The notes beneath the pieces were generated by a model, which was not told the DNA's origin, searched no databases, and saw only the letters and a list, made by a program, of their open reading frames with translations. Positions 1 to 10,646 of a DNA stretch of 64,000 nt are shown here, piece by piece. The stretch is from assembly GCA_014607495.2 (NCBI GenBank), contig CP053150.1:12792495-12856494 (forward strand). Direction: 5' to 3'. A program made the translations under genes and the position numbers. Numbering within the stretch: position 1 is the stretch's first letter; the number at the start of each line of letters is the position of its first letter. Origin of the DNA: Carposina sasakii (taxonomy: Eukaryota > Arthropoda > Insecta > Lepidoptera > Carposinidae).

Positions 1-1053
1 AACATACCCTTTTTGTTACACCCTGTATAGTAGCACAAATAATTAGGTACTCTAAAATCATAAAATGTCAAATAAAATTATCAGTTTTTTTATACATACT
101 TGAAAAATCCGCTGCAATAAAAATATATTATAACCACTTACACTTCCTGAATGCTAAAGCTTACTCGTATTCCGAAATGGGGAAAAAGATTAGTTCACAC
201 AAATGTAGCATTTCTTGTCTTGTCTATAATACTCTCCTGTCAGTCTTTTCTAATTCATCATATGGTACGAAACTGTACGAAATCATAACTTATTCCATTT
301 GGCATTAATCGATCAACGGACGGTCATCTTCTTTCAACACAGTTTTATTTTAGAAAATAATTTTACTATATATCATTAGGAAGACAGGTTAAAATTATTG
401 TATTCTTGAATGCCTGAATCGACAACTTGCGTCTATACTACAGGTAGTGTCTAAGTAACTGAATTTGCATTGTTAGTTACTTATATTACCTACATAAATA
501 CCAGAAATATTTTATTTATCTTAAAATGCAAGTCAAATATATACCTATAAATGAGAATTTAATAGTTTCGCCGTATACTTTACCTCGGTAACAATCCAAT
601 CACTTTTGTCAATGGGCTATCCAGGCCAGAATAACATAAAATGGACGTGCAAAGTAAGTTACATTGTGCAGGTATAAATGTTAATCTTGATAAGATCGAG
701 ATAGATAAGATTAAAATTGCAACTTCTTTTAAATTTATTGTACTATTTAATTATTCTTCTATTCTGCTCTGGGAGTGAAAAAAAAAACGTATAATACTAC
801 AGCTGCTTCTCTTCCCGGGCATACTGTACAAGTCAGTAGAGGGACAAGAGGGTCTTGGTGTTTTGTAGGCGACGGGCTGACCACCTGTCACTACTAACCA
901 AACTTGTACATCTCAACTTTACCCTCAAAATTGGTCAGAAGTGGCACCATGTGGTTCTATCGGCCCTTGGTGTTCTGCCTACCCCATAAGGGATAAAGGC
1001 GTGATTATATGTATGTACTATTTAATTGTTCAACTAATTTATTGAGAACTTAC
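1..1053 (-). other. Intron sequence of gene A extending beyond the left edge
   Basis: No exon encoding the expected next block of the alpha-2/delta C-terminal region was found between 1 and 1053. Positions 13-29 (TTACACCCTGTA) look like the inward end of a CAGGGTGTAA-type MITE; a similar end occurs at 22470. Confidence 0.4.
830..1015. repeat. Interspersed repeat fragment in the terminal intron of gene A
   Basis: Contains AGTGGCACCATGTGGTTCTA and ends AAAGGCGTGATTATATGTAT, like the ends of the repeats at 29900-29960 and 59330. Non-coding. Confidence 0.35.
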
Positions 1054-4000
1054 GCTTTTTCATCTGAAGCTGAATCCGATATACTCTTGTTAAACCAGGC
1101 CGTGTTTCTGGCATCATAGACCAAAGCTTGCATCAGACCATGGTCACCTAGAGAATTAATTACAAGCCCTTAGAGTAATATTTTTCACGCTTCTTCTTAG
1201 AAACGTTATTTCAGTAAATACCTGCTTTGTTCTGTTTGGTTCTGTTGGTCTATATACTCACTTACTGTACTACTCATTTTAAAATTTAAATAGACTGAAT
1301 AACTAGTCATTATTTATAATAGCCAAAAAAACTTACAATAATATTCATTTCGCGGCGTATTACTTGATGCTTTGTTCCGCTCTTTAACTTCTGGTGTTCC
1401 TGTAACAATATTGTATATGTACTACATAACTATATTTGTTAAGTAATTTATTTCTATCTTTTTGATAAGTTAGGATTGACGGAACAACCTTATTCTTTAG
1501 TTTATTATTATATTGCATATCTAATCTCGGCTGTACCTACTCTAATCTTATTTCCATCATCATCATCATCAGGTTTTGCCATTTTGATGCATAACGTGAA
1601 TAGGTTTTTTTTTTTCATAATAATTTGGAATCCTATTTTAAATATTACCATTGTGTCCCTTATTCTTGTGATGTTCCGGTGGGCGGGGCTTGGCGGGCCA
1701 CCTCCATCCTGGTTTTGCTACTCGCTCCAAGAAGTACAGCAACTCTTCCTCAGGAGAAGCAAACGTGCGCTCATAATGTCTGCAATATAACCTGAAAAGA
1801 TAATGTGAAATCAACAAACAACATTGCAGCATGTACAAATTGTTGCCTAAATAATATTTAGTCCGAATCTATGACTAACAGACAGATATCTAACAGATAC
1901 CCAACTCTTCTGAGCAAAACTATGGGATTGTTGGTATAAGAATATAATAGTAAACAATCTAGAATACCTACCAATCTAGATAGATAAGATATATTGATAT
2001 TATAGAAAAAGAAGACGTTATTCAGCCCAACAGCACCTCGCATTACAGACCTCAGATGCATTTAAAACAGTTTACCAATCAACGTAAATAATTTACCAAT
2101 CAGGATGCACACTCCACTTGTCCAGCAAGTATTGTCGTGCCGATATGTTCTTAGAGGTGAGCGAGAGGCGGTGGATGTCGTCCGTGGGTGGAGGTGTGAT
2201 TCGGTGACGGCCATAGTTCTCCGGCAGAGCCACGACGAGAGTAAACGGAGAATCGCTGATGCCCGTCCAGAAATAATGCCGTTTTCCCCGAGATGCTCTT
2301 TTCTGCAATAGATTGTATTCCTTAAAATTCATTCCTCTGTGCAATGGAAAATTGGGTTGAAACAGATTCCAATTACAGAAGTTGTAAACGTACCATGTCG
2401 TCCAGATGGTATTTTACATTCATTATTTTGTTTCCGGTTTTTTGATCTATAATCTCCTTCCTTAACTGAAGAAAAAAAAATTAACTTTGTTATTTCTTTA
2501 TCGAGATTCTAATCAAAGTAAATTAGCATTCTTACCGCTGTCAGCTCTTTGCTAAAATTCCTAGGTCCTCTATCATCGTCAAACAACTCCACTTCTATCA
2601 TATCCACGCTGTTATAACTTGGTTTTAGAATTTGCTGAAACTGTTGGAAGAATTTATTTTTATTTGTTATTTTTAGGTACAGGTAATGTTAATCTCATAT
2701 AATGAATAATCAAGTTTTGCGTCGGTAAAATAATAAAACTTACCACTGGCCTCAAGTCTGGGTGTAGTAATATGTAGCCATTATTGGTCACGATAAAAGC
2801 ATAGCCATTCACTCCGATCTGCCAAAAATAAACGGTATTTATATATCTTGTTGTAACATTTTTCACTTAACTTTTACTAAGCCGTGGTAACATACCTTGT
2901 ATGGTGTCATCAAAGCTTGCATTTCAAACAGAGGCACATCTGTACCGGCGACGCCTAATAATCTTGCAATACGCATCTGTAATACGTAACAATATTAATT
3001 TATCTATTCGGTATGAAGTGACAAAAGCTACAAGCACTTGAAACTCTTTAAATATTCCTTTCAATGTGTCTTAAAAAAACCTTTTAAAACTTTTAATTGT
3101 ATCAGGCGTTTTAAAATGTACATCTACTTGATACATACAAATATTCAACAATCTAATATTGTATAAAAACTATGGTTCAAAACTTAAAATAACGAACGTA
3201 TCTATCTACATACTGCAGTTCAAGTAAATCTGCTCTTGTAGTAGCCATCATACTCTACTAATTGGTTAAATATGTTCGTATTTGTATACTTTATATTTTA
3301 TTTAAAATCTAGCATTTACAGTTAAATATATTAGCGTCTACGCCCCGTTAGTTAAAGTTCTATAGTTTTACATAGAACTAGTTACAACTAAGTAAAATTA
3401 TTTGTAATAAGTTACAAGTACTAGCAAAACTACAGAAATCAAACTAGACAAATTATTAAAAGATAATGTTTCTACTTGATATAATTAAGGAACCTACTAC
3501 CGTTAGTATTGTAGGTCGTAGATCGCAAGAAACCTTTCTACGGAATCCTTGCTAGAATCTGTTGACATTTAAATTGATCACATCTTATAAAATTGATTGG
3601 GCTGGTTTGCTTACTATTACTTTCATTTCCCAAAAATCAACATTCGCTTAAAAAGCTTCATTAAAAAATTCAATAAACAAGTAATAACAATTTAAACACA
3701 GATTATCAGAATTGCCAAAAATTTCGTTCGTCGCCATTCATACGTCACCATAAATTTATAATAATTTCTATGAGAACTTGGGCCTACCTCTTTTTGACCG
3801 TTCTCCTCTACGGACTGCGATTGGTTGTGGACGTACGAATGCAATAAAATATAATAACATATAGATAAATGCATTGTAACAATCTCCACTAGAAAATCAA
3901 ATAAGAGTCCTCTATCAATCCAAAAACTTATATTTACACTAAAAAATAATTAGTAAGTACATGAAAAACATTGTCATTCTGTAGAAAACTAACTTTAAAG

Positions 4001-7000
4001 TTAATAAATACTCATCAAGTGCCCCACGTGTCATACGTTGGACTGAGTGACTTCAAAGTTATTTACATTAACTCTCACTGGAACAAGTCAAATTCTTTAA
4101 AATGCCTCTACAAAGACATGATCACTAAAATCAGGCAAAATACATGTTATCGTTAGACAGTGTGTGTAATAATTATAGATAATAACTCTTGCATATAAAT
4201 AATTTGATAATTGATAGAAAAGTTGTCAAAACACCCTAGTGGTCTACACCTACGAGCTAGTAGAAAACTACTGTACTACTATAAGCCAAAAGGGTAGAAC
4301 AACACAGTAGTCGACGGCCTGACGGCCGTGTGGCGCAGTCGACTCGCTATCGAGGAGATGCATCGCTAACGGGGCCAAATAAGACTTTACCGTTACTGAA
4401 ATCCAAAAAACTAAATCATAAAATCTCTCGTATCTTGCAAAAACTTTACTTAAATCATCAAAAACAAGTTCTAAGTGTTTAGTACCTCTTTTGTAACTGA
4501 TACCCAGTAAGCTTCATTTATCAGTACATTCTCTGTGATGTTCTGAGGGGAAACCATCAAACAAACGGAGTATTATTAAATAATATTTGGTTAGGTCATC
4601 AAACAGTTCAAGAAGAAGAGTAACAAGAAGAGATAGAGCTTACGTCCAATTAGTACGCATGTTAACCAATCTGTTAGATATTCTGGAAAAAATTATACAC
4701 TGTTCTGTCATGCACAGAGGAAATTTAGAATTTAGAAAATATGTATAAGAAAGCTTAGTAGTGTAATCGAATCTTCAAGGAATATTTTTCTGTTATATCT
4801 ATATTGATTGATAATTATAAATTATTATATTTTTATTTTACTTTTTGTATACTTGCTTCCTCTTGACAATGTGTAGTAACACATCCTGAAGTTTCGTTTA
4901 CACAGTTTTGCTCATGAGGGGACGTTAATACATGACCTCTAAATACTGAGCATTGAAACATACCTCATTGTGTCGGAGGTCGTACACCGGCATGGACACG
5001 GATGTCAACAGCTGATACTGAGAGTTTCCAAGTTCACTGTACTGACCCTGCTTCATCTGGAAATAATATGTGGTAATTACCCAATGTAATATCCATTCAC
5101 AAGAAAATACATATTATATACAAGCATAGTACTTAATGATCTCTCTTCGGTCGTGTCGGCTTTCCGTCGCATCGGACTATGAGAGTGAGGGAATAGAGAG
5201 TGCATCTGTGTTTGCGCACACACTTGTGCACTATAATATCTCCTGCGTACCTGGCCAATCGCCGTAGAGTTTGGTCGCCTTGGCCGAAATACGGCCGGAG
5301 ATCATCATCATCATCATAGTGCTTAATTGTAAAAAAAACGATAAAGTCGATGCAAATACCTACCAATATTGTAGAGATACCTATGGCATATTATTAAGTG
5401 CTAATAAGGAAGCTGCCAGAATCAAATGAATAAATTAGACAAGCATAGAAATATTATGCTACATCAACTGATTGAGAATGATCATACTTGTGTGATTCTC
5501 CAACGTCGGTCTTGTTCTTGCGCCGAATTAAAAAGGACTTTGTCTCTTCGTTGACTCATGAAGCGTTCTTTTTGTTCTGCTCGTTCACGTTGTTCCCATA
5601 GATAATCCGCCACTTTCGGATCCTATTAAATGGATAGATTATTGTTCATTGTTCATCTCTTGCTTCCTTGCCTATAGTTTCAGTAGATTAATGCAATTAC
5701 TTACAGTAATATTAGCATACACTGGTGTCCAAACAACAGGATGCTTCTCTCTCTGAAGAACCAGTGGTCTTGCTAATACATTGACGTGTTCTAACACCCG
5801 TTCTCTTACTTCAGCCAGTGTACTCAAATGCACGTAAAATCCACGATTTGCACACGCCATCCATTTCACTTCTCTTACATCTGCCACCTGTTACACACTT
5901 TGGAATTATTATATCTACCCATTAAGGGCGAACATTTATTCTGACTCGTGAAGTTGTGAGTCCTAATGGGGGTGGCGGTCCATGAGTTTACTAAAATAAT
6001 CTGTGTATTTATAAAATCTAGTCTAATCTATTGTGTCAATTACAATTTACATCAATTATATTTCGCTTGGCAAGTTTGTGAATATAATAAATATTTGAAA
6101 TTAAACATTCTGAGAAATAATATTACATAGCTGCTTCCTATTTATCCAAAACGAATCATGATATAACCAAATATGTATAACCATAGTTTAAACTGTACTC
6201 CAAACGTGAAGTTTTTTATAACATGCTAACACTACTACGATGACAACACTACAAAAACTTTTACTGAGCATGCAAACAAAGCACTAAAAGCAAAAGCATT
6301 TGTTTTTGAAAATAGGAAAGTATGTACAAGATAATAAAGAATTGCATGCATTAATAACAAATATCACAAATGTAATAGAACCACATGAGTACCACATTCA
6401 TGGAGTACTGACAGAAGGTAAGAAGGGAAGGCTTTATGCAGGTCCCACAAGTTCTACAACACACAGTAATACCTTGAAGTGGTACTACCTTTACCTCGCG
6501 CCCTATGAGGTACGTGAATACCCTCACAGGGGTGTCGTACTTCCAATTGTATTTTTCAAATATTTCCTTGTAATTATATGGGACACCATCAGTAACCAGC
6601 ATTATTGCCTAAAATGACTCAGAAATTAGTTTTAATGTAAATACAAACTTCGTAAACTACTTTATATATTGAAATTAGCCACAACGTTACCTGATTACAG
6701 TTGGCCCCACCGCTGTTGTTTCTGTAGATTTCGAGAAGTTCAAATGCTCTTGTAAGTGCAGCAGAAAAATTTGCTATTTCCATTGTTTCAAAGCTATCTA
6801 ATGCTAGTTTTAATTCTCGAAGATTTCCTAACGTTGCCTAAAAATAATGAACCATATTATTGCTGTGTAAGATAATTAAAATATCTATATTGAGCTTTCG
6901 AAGTCATTCTTGAACATAGGAACTTGCAGAAAAAAATTGTATGTAAACCTACCTGGACTAAGGAATCTTCAAAACATGGCACTACTTCTTCTACAGTATC

Positions 7001-9517
7001 AGCAAATGTTAACACATTTACAAAATCATTGTTTCCTAATGTATCTAAGATATTGGTAACTACGTGTTTGGCAATATCCCTTCTTTGCCCTGTCATAGAC
7101 CCGCTTCGATCTACTAATATAATTACATCCTTAGGACTTGCTGCTGCTTCCATATACCAAGCTCTAGTCCGACAATCATAAATATCTACTGGGTCTGCTC
7201 TCCATTTCATCGCTAAAACCAAATCATTATCTTATCAAGTGAATTTTAATAGTTTAACTTCCACTATAATATATTTAAATTTACCAGGATAGTGTCTCAT
7301 AAATCCAGTGGAGCTGCCAAAGAACTGCCAGGAAAGTGTTGGATCACTTTGATAGTTGTTGATAAAATGCGTATCCAATCCTTCTGACCAATGGATTCCT
7401 TTTATAACTTCATCCGCTATAAAAAATGTTTGATTAGATGCGTATTTTTGAATATTTTTACGACTTTATAAATGCCGAATTATAATTAGAATACCTACCC
7501 CATGCATAGACATTAGTTGGTATATGTACACTGCTAAAATTAGTATTCACAGATATGTCCGAAAAGTGTGCATTTGGCTGCGTATGAGCACTTTTAGTAG
7601 GTGGTCTTAATATCCAGTTTTCCAAACTGAAATCTGGTTCAGCTGTCGTTGTTATAGAAACATCATCGTATGGTTCATCCATTTCTTTGCTATTGTAAAA
7701 CTGAAAATCTTCTGGAACAGGTACATTTTGTTTGTCAAAAGCCATGTTTTCCGCCGCTTCGACTATTCTTTTAACTGCGCTGATCTTCAGCTCCATCATG
7801 GCTCGAATGTCGTCCGACATACTCTGGACCAGTTTCGATTTCTTAAAGCTCCGTACTTGTGCCTCGCAGACAGATGGTATTCGACTACCTATACCTAGAT
7901 TTCGCGGACTTAAAGCTCGTTAGAAAAAAGAAATCTACTCTAATATTATCATAGAAACTACTGTATTTAGAAATTGGACCTTAGGCTATAAGAATTTCCC
8001 GATATTGTTTTATACATATGAAGCTTCGGGCATATATCGACAACAGGACTAAAAACGGAGAAATTCGGGAAACTAAAACATAATATATACATATGAAGCT
8101 ACCTATACCTAGAATTCATTTCGCTTATTGGGATTAATTATAATTCTTTAAAAATACTTCAAAATGTGCTTTTGTTTTCGTTAGAATATAGAAATTATTA
8201 ATAAAGAAAATGAAAAAATTCTTCACCCGAGTGGGACTCGAACCCATGACCTGTCGCAAACCGTGCTTTTTAGAAATTAGAAAATAAATTACTTACATCC
8301 TGGACTTCTTTCTTCCTCGTGATGAACTCCCCGAAATGATATAGCTCCGTGCCAAGTTTGACCGCCCATGCTTGCACACTGGTGAAACAAAGTAGGTACG
8401 AAAGTTTTAATATAAGCTTAGCTATAGATATAAAATGTAGATAACATAGATTTTTCGGTGGCTTCACAGAGTTAATTTAGCATTTTATACTCTTAACATA
8501 AACGAACATGTATATAATTATTCTAGACCCAATACTTCTCCTTGACTGACTCCAACTAACTGCTCCTTATTAGTATAGTTAAATATGCAGCTGAAAACCT
8601 GTCACTTATGATTACAATAAAATTTTAGGACGTATGTGGTTCAGTTTATAAGTGTACCTACTTAACTTATAAACCTAACCACATTTAGGCAATTTGTGTG
8701 AAGGAATTTATTTATTTATTTATTTACTATCCATTCATTTTTACATACATACATACATAATAATCACGCCTCTTTCCCGGCTACGATCCTGACACACCTC
8801 TTTCGCTTCATCTACTTTCATGATATTCTTCATGCACGCTCGTCGGTTTAGGGTACTCTTGACCTGACCTTTCTTTAGAATTTCACCAATTTGATAGGTG
8901 AAAGTCCGGCGAGGTCTTCCCTTTCCAATCCTCCCATCCACTCTTCCATTGTATACTTTCTTTGTCAGTCTACTTTCACTCATCCTCTCCACATGCCCAA
9001 ACCACTTCAACATACCCATTCATTTTTACATCCACCTCATACGTACATTATATACTTTTTATAATATGTAAGTGGTAGGTTAGTTTATAGTAGCTACCGT
9101 ATTTTAGGCAAACAGCCGTGTAAATGCATGTACCTACTCATCAGGTAGATATAACATACATACATAGGTATACACACGGTGGTGTTCCCGAATGTGGGAT
9201 AGCCAGAACTGTAGGAGCACAAATGAGAGCCTACAGGCACGTTTAGCTAAGGTTAAGTTATAAAGGATCCCCTAAATTTCTTAGTACTCTTATGACTTGC
9301 ACGGAAGGAGATACCTACTGATGTATTCTATGTATTCTAATAAAGCACCGCATCAGCACAGGTAGATTAAGTAGTATTATAATTGTGATAGAAGTAATAC
9401 TTACGTATTAAGTGATATTTTGCTGGCATTATATTGTGCAGCGGTGACTGAGCAGTCCCTGGAGTCCAGGAACAAGACTAGTAGCAGAAACAAGAAACTC
9501 CCCACACGATCGAACAT
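1054..9517 (-). CDS. Voltage-gated calcium channel alpha-2/delta subunit, CACNA2D3/4-like (gene A, partial at the left edge)
   Basis: Exons in transcript order: 9517-9405, 8378-8297, 7862-7499, 7416-7285, 7212-6953, 6837-6691, 6608-6495, 5887-5705, 5622-5488, 5056-4964, 4542-4486 (possible cassette), 2976-2896, 2818-2744, 2634-2536, 2465-2394, 2302-2097, 1791-1649, 1399-1337, 1147-1054. All joins are GT..AG and in phase (2513 nt); the C-terminal part continues beyond position 1. The start at 9517 puts a signal peptide ([16 protein letters not shown]) at the N-terminus; an in-frame ATG at 9583 would add 22 residues. VWA_N is followed by a VWA domain with MIDAS D265-R-S-G-S and IMLVTDG, then [19 protein letters not shown], an Arg/Gln-rich linker (5622-5488), and a Cache region with [14 protein letters not shown] and [19 protein letters not shown]. 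The family acts as an extracellular, membrane-anchored auxiliary subunit that raises calcium channel surface expression. It is the downstream tandem paralogue of gene B. Confidence 0.9.
4310..4376 (+). repeat. GC-rich repeat-like fragment, possibly SINE-derived
   Basis: ACGGCCGTGTGGCGCAGTCG and GAGGAGATGCATCGCTAACG stand out in an AT-rich intron of gene A and resemble a degraded tRNA-like A-box region. No B box is recognised. Confidence 0.25.
4486..4542 (-). other. 57-nt in-frame exon of gene A (possible cassette exon) in the Cache region
   Basis: A pyrimidine-rich acceptor (tttcccctcag) precedes 57 open nucleotides, which end in a GT donor after AAAGAG. They encode 19 residues, [19 protein letters not shown], including one N-glycosylation sequon (NIT). 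Both flanking introns are phase 0, so the exon can be included or skipped without a frame change. It would sit between VYDLRHNE (exon 5056-4964) and [13 protein letters not shown] (exon 2976-2896). Gene B has no counterpart there. The splice sites and open frame are seen directly; alternative usage is inferred. Confidence 0.6.
5140..5312 (+). mobile_element. SINE body fragment in a gene A intron
   Basis: Closely matches the inverse of 34575-34750 (GGCTTTCCGTCGCATCGGAC through CCGTATTTCGGCCAAGG) and ends in an ATCATCATC run. The tRNA-like head is missing. Located between exons 5488 and 5056 of gene A. Confidence 0.55.
8222..8262 (-). mobile_element. SINE B-box fragment
   Basis: The minus strand reads GTCATGGGTTCGAGTCCCAC followed by TCGGGTGAAG, matching the B-box part of the SINE at 15563. 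Only the B-box part and the adjacent A/T tract remain. Confidence 0.5.
8741..9016 (-). pseudogene. LINE reverse-transcriptase C-terminal remnant
   Basis: Lies in intron 1 of gene A. The frame reads [20 protein letters not shown], then [20 protein letters not shown] and [20 protein letters not shown]. This is the typical C-terminal tail of insect non-LTR retrotransposon polymerases. Only about 90 codons remain and no 5' part is visible, as expected of a 5'-truncated insertion. It ends in a CATA-type simple repeat. Confidence 0.7.
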
Positions 9518-9583
9518 CAGCACCTCATCTAATTGGGCCTCACCAACACTAAACCTCTTTTCATTATACGATGTGTATTCCAA

Positions 9584-10597
9584 GTTTTACCTTGGGATTT
9601 ATAAATAAGGTTTTATTCTTTAGATTATATTATTTTTACGGTGCAAAAGGGTAGAAATGGCTCGTTATGATGCAGTACGCAGGCGTGGTACAACGCGGCG
9701 GGCATGCGCATTTGATATCTTGCGCGAGTCGACTGATAAAGGCTGTGATACCTGCAGCCTTACCATGTAATTCAACTGGTGAAGTTTTATCTCATTATCT
9801 GACATTAGATCGCATACCATTGCTTGTTAGCTGTATAAAAAATTGAATTGTTAGTAATGAAACCACCAATGAATTTTTAAAGAATTGAATCGAAAACGAT
9901 CGTTATTGCCAGTTGCATGTAAGGTAAGGCTGCTTGGTGTAGGGACTGTAATGTGTTTGTGTGGGTGTCTTCAGTATACTAAACTTGTGGATTCCCCAGG
10001 CCACCTGCAGCCGCATCGATTTGTCCCTCTGTGTGACCAGGTCAGGTCAGCGTGCCGGTGGATACCGGCACTGTATTTACATGGAGATTTACAATCAACA
10101 TTGGGTCAGATGTTGAAATTTTCTGTTCTAAATCATTTTCTATCTCAATTTATACTGTTGTTATACTATAATATAACACATATTATGTGTGGGATTCGTA
10201 ATCTTCCTACATATACATTTTCACCTTTTTTGACTGACTTACCGACCGATCGATTTTGCCTTTTTAAGCCCCCCGTCGCCGTATAGGTACCTAAGACATT
10301 CGCAAAATATCATAATACCTAGTCGCAACATAATAAGAAGAAGAAATGCTATTTCTTATATTGTTTGAATTTATATTGTTTCTGTTTCATATGGCTAATT
10401 AGATTTAATTCTCGAAAATAAAAATAAATATCATGTATACTTCTGTACACAGTCTATACACCTGTACTTAAATGGCATTTTGTGATCACTATATTTTGCG
10501 AATATCTTATTTTGCATCCCGGGCTTTCTAAGATATTTCTCACAGATAAAATATAGATACAATAAAATATATAACAAATGTAAAAGTGCAACAACAT
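9584..10597. other. Intergenic spacer between the tandem alpha-2/delta genes
   Basis: About 1 kb separating the gene B poly(A) signal from the gene A start. It contains the GC-rich promoter-like island at 9650-9760. The plus-strand open frame at 9885-10286 has no recognisable domains and no matching splice structure, so it is not called as a gene. Confidence 0.5.
9722..9745 (-). promoter_or_regulatory. Candidate initiator region of gene A
   Basis: An initiator-like TCAGTC on the minus strand (A at 9734) lies 217 nt upstream of the preferred ATG and 151 nt upstream of the alternative one. It sits inside a GC-rich island (about 9650-9760) that includes GGCATGCGCA, resembling an NRF-1/Ewg site. 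No TATA box is apparent. Weak, motif-only evidence. Confidence 0.2.
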
Positions 10598-10603
10598 TTT
10601 ATT
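10598..10603 (-). terminator. Polyadenylation signal AATAAA of gene B
   Basis: AATAAA on the minus strand lies 44 nt downstream of the TGA at 10649-10647. This implies a very short 3' UTR for gene B and leaves about 1 kb to the start of gene A. Confidence 0.5.
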
Positions 10604-10646
10604 GCGTCAATAACAAAGGTACAAATGCGGGCATCACGATGCATTG

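Noticed and set aside
9885..10286. 133-codon plus-strand ORF between the two alpha-2/delta genes
   Set aside because: Low-complexity composition, no domain, no conserved motif, and no splice or promoter context.
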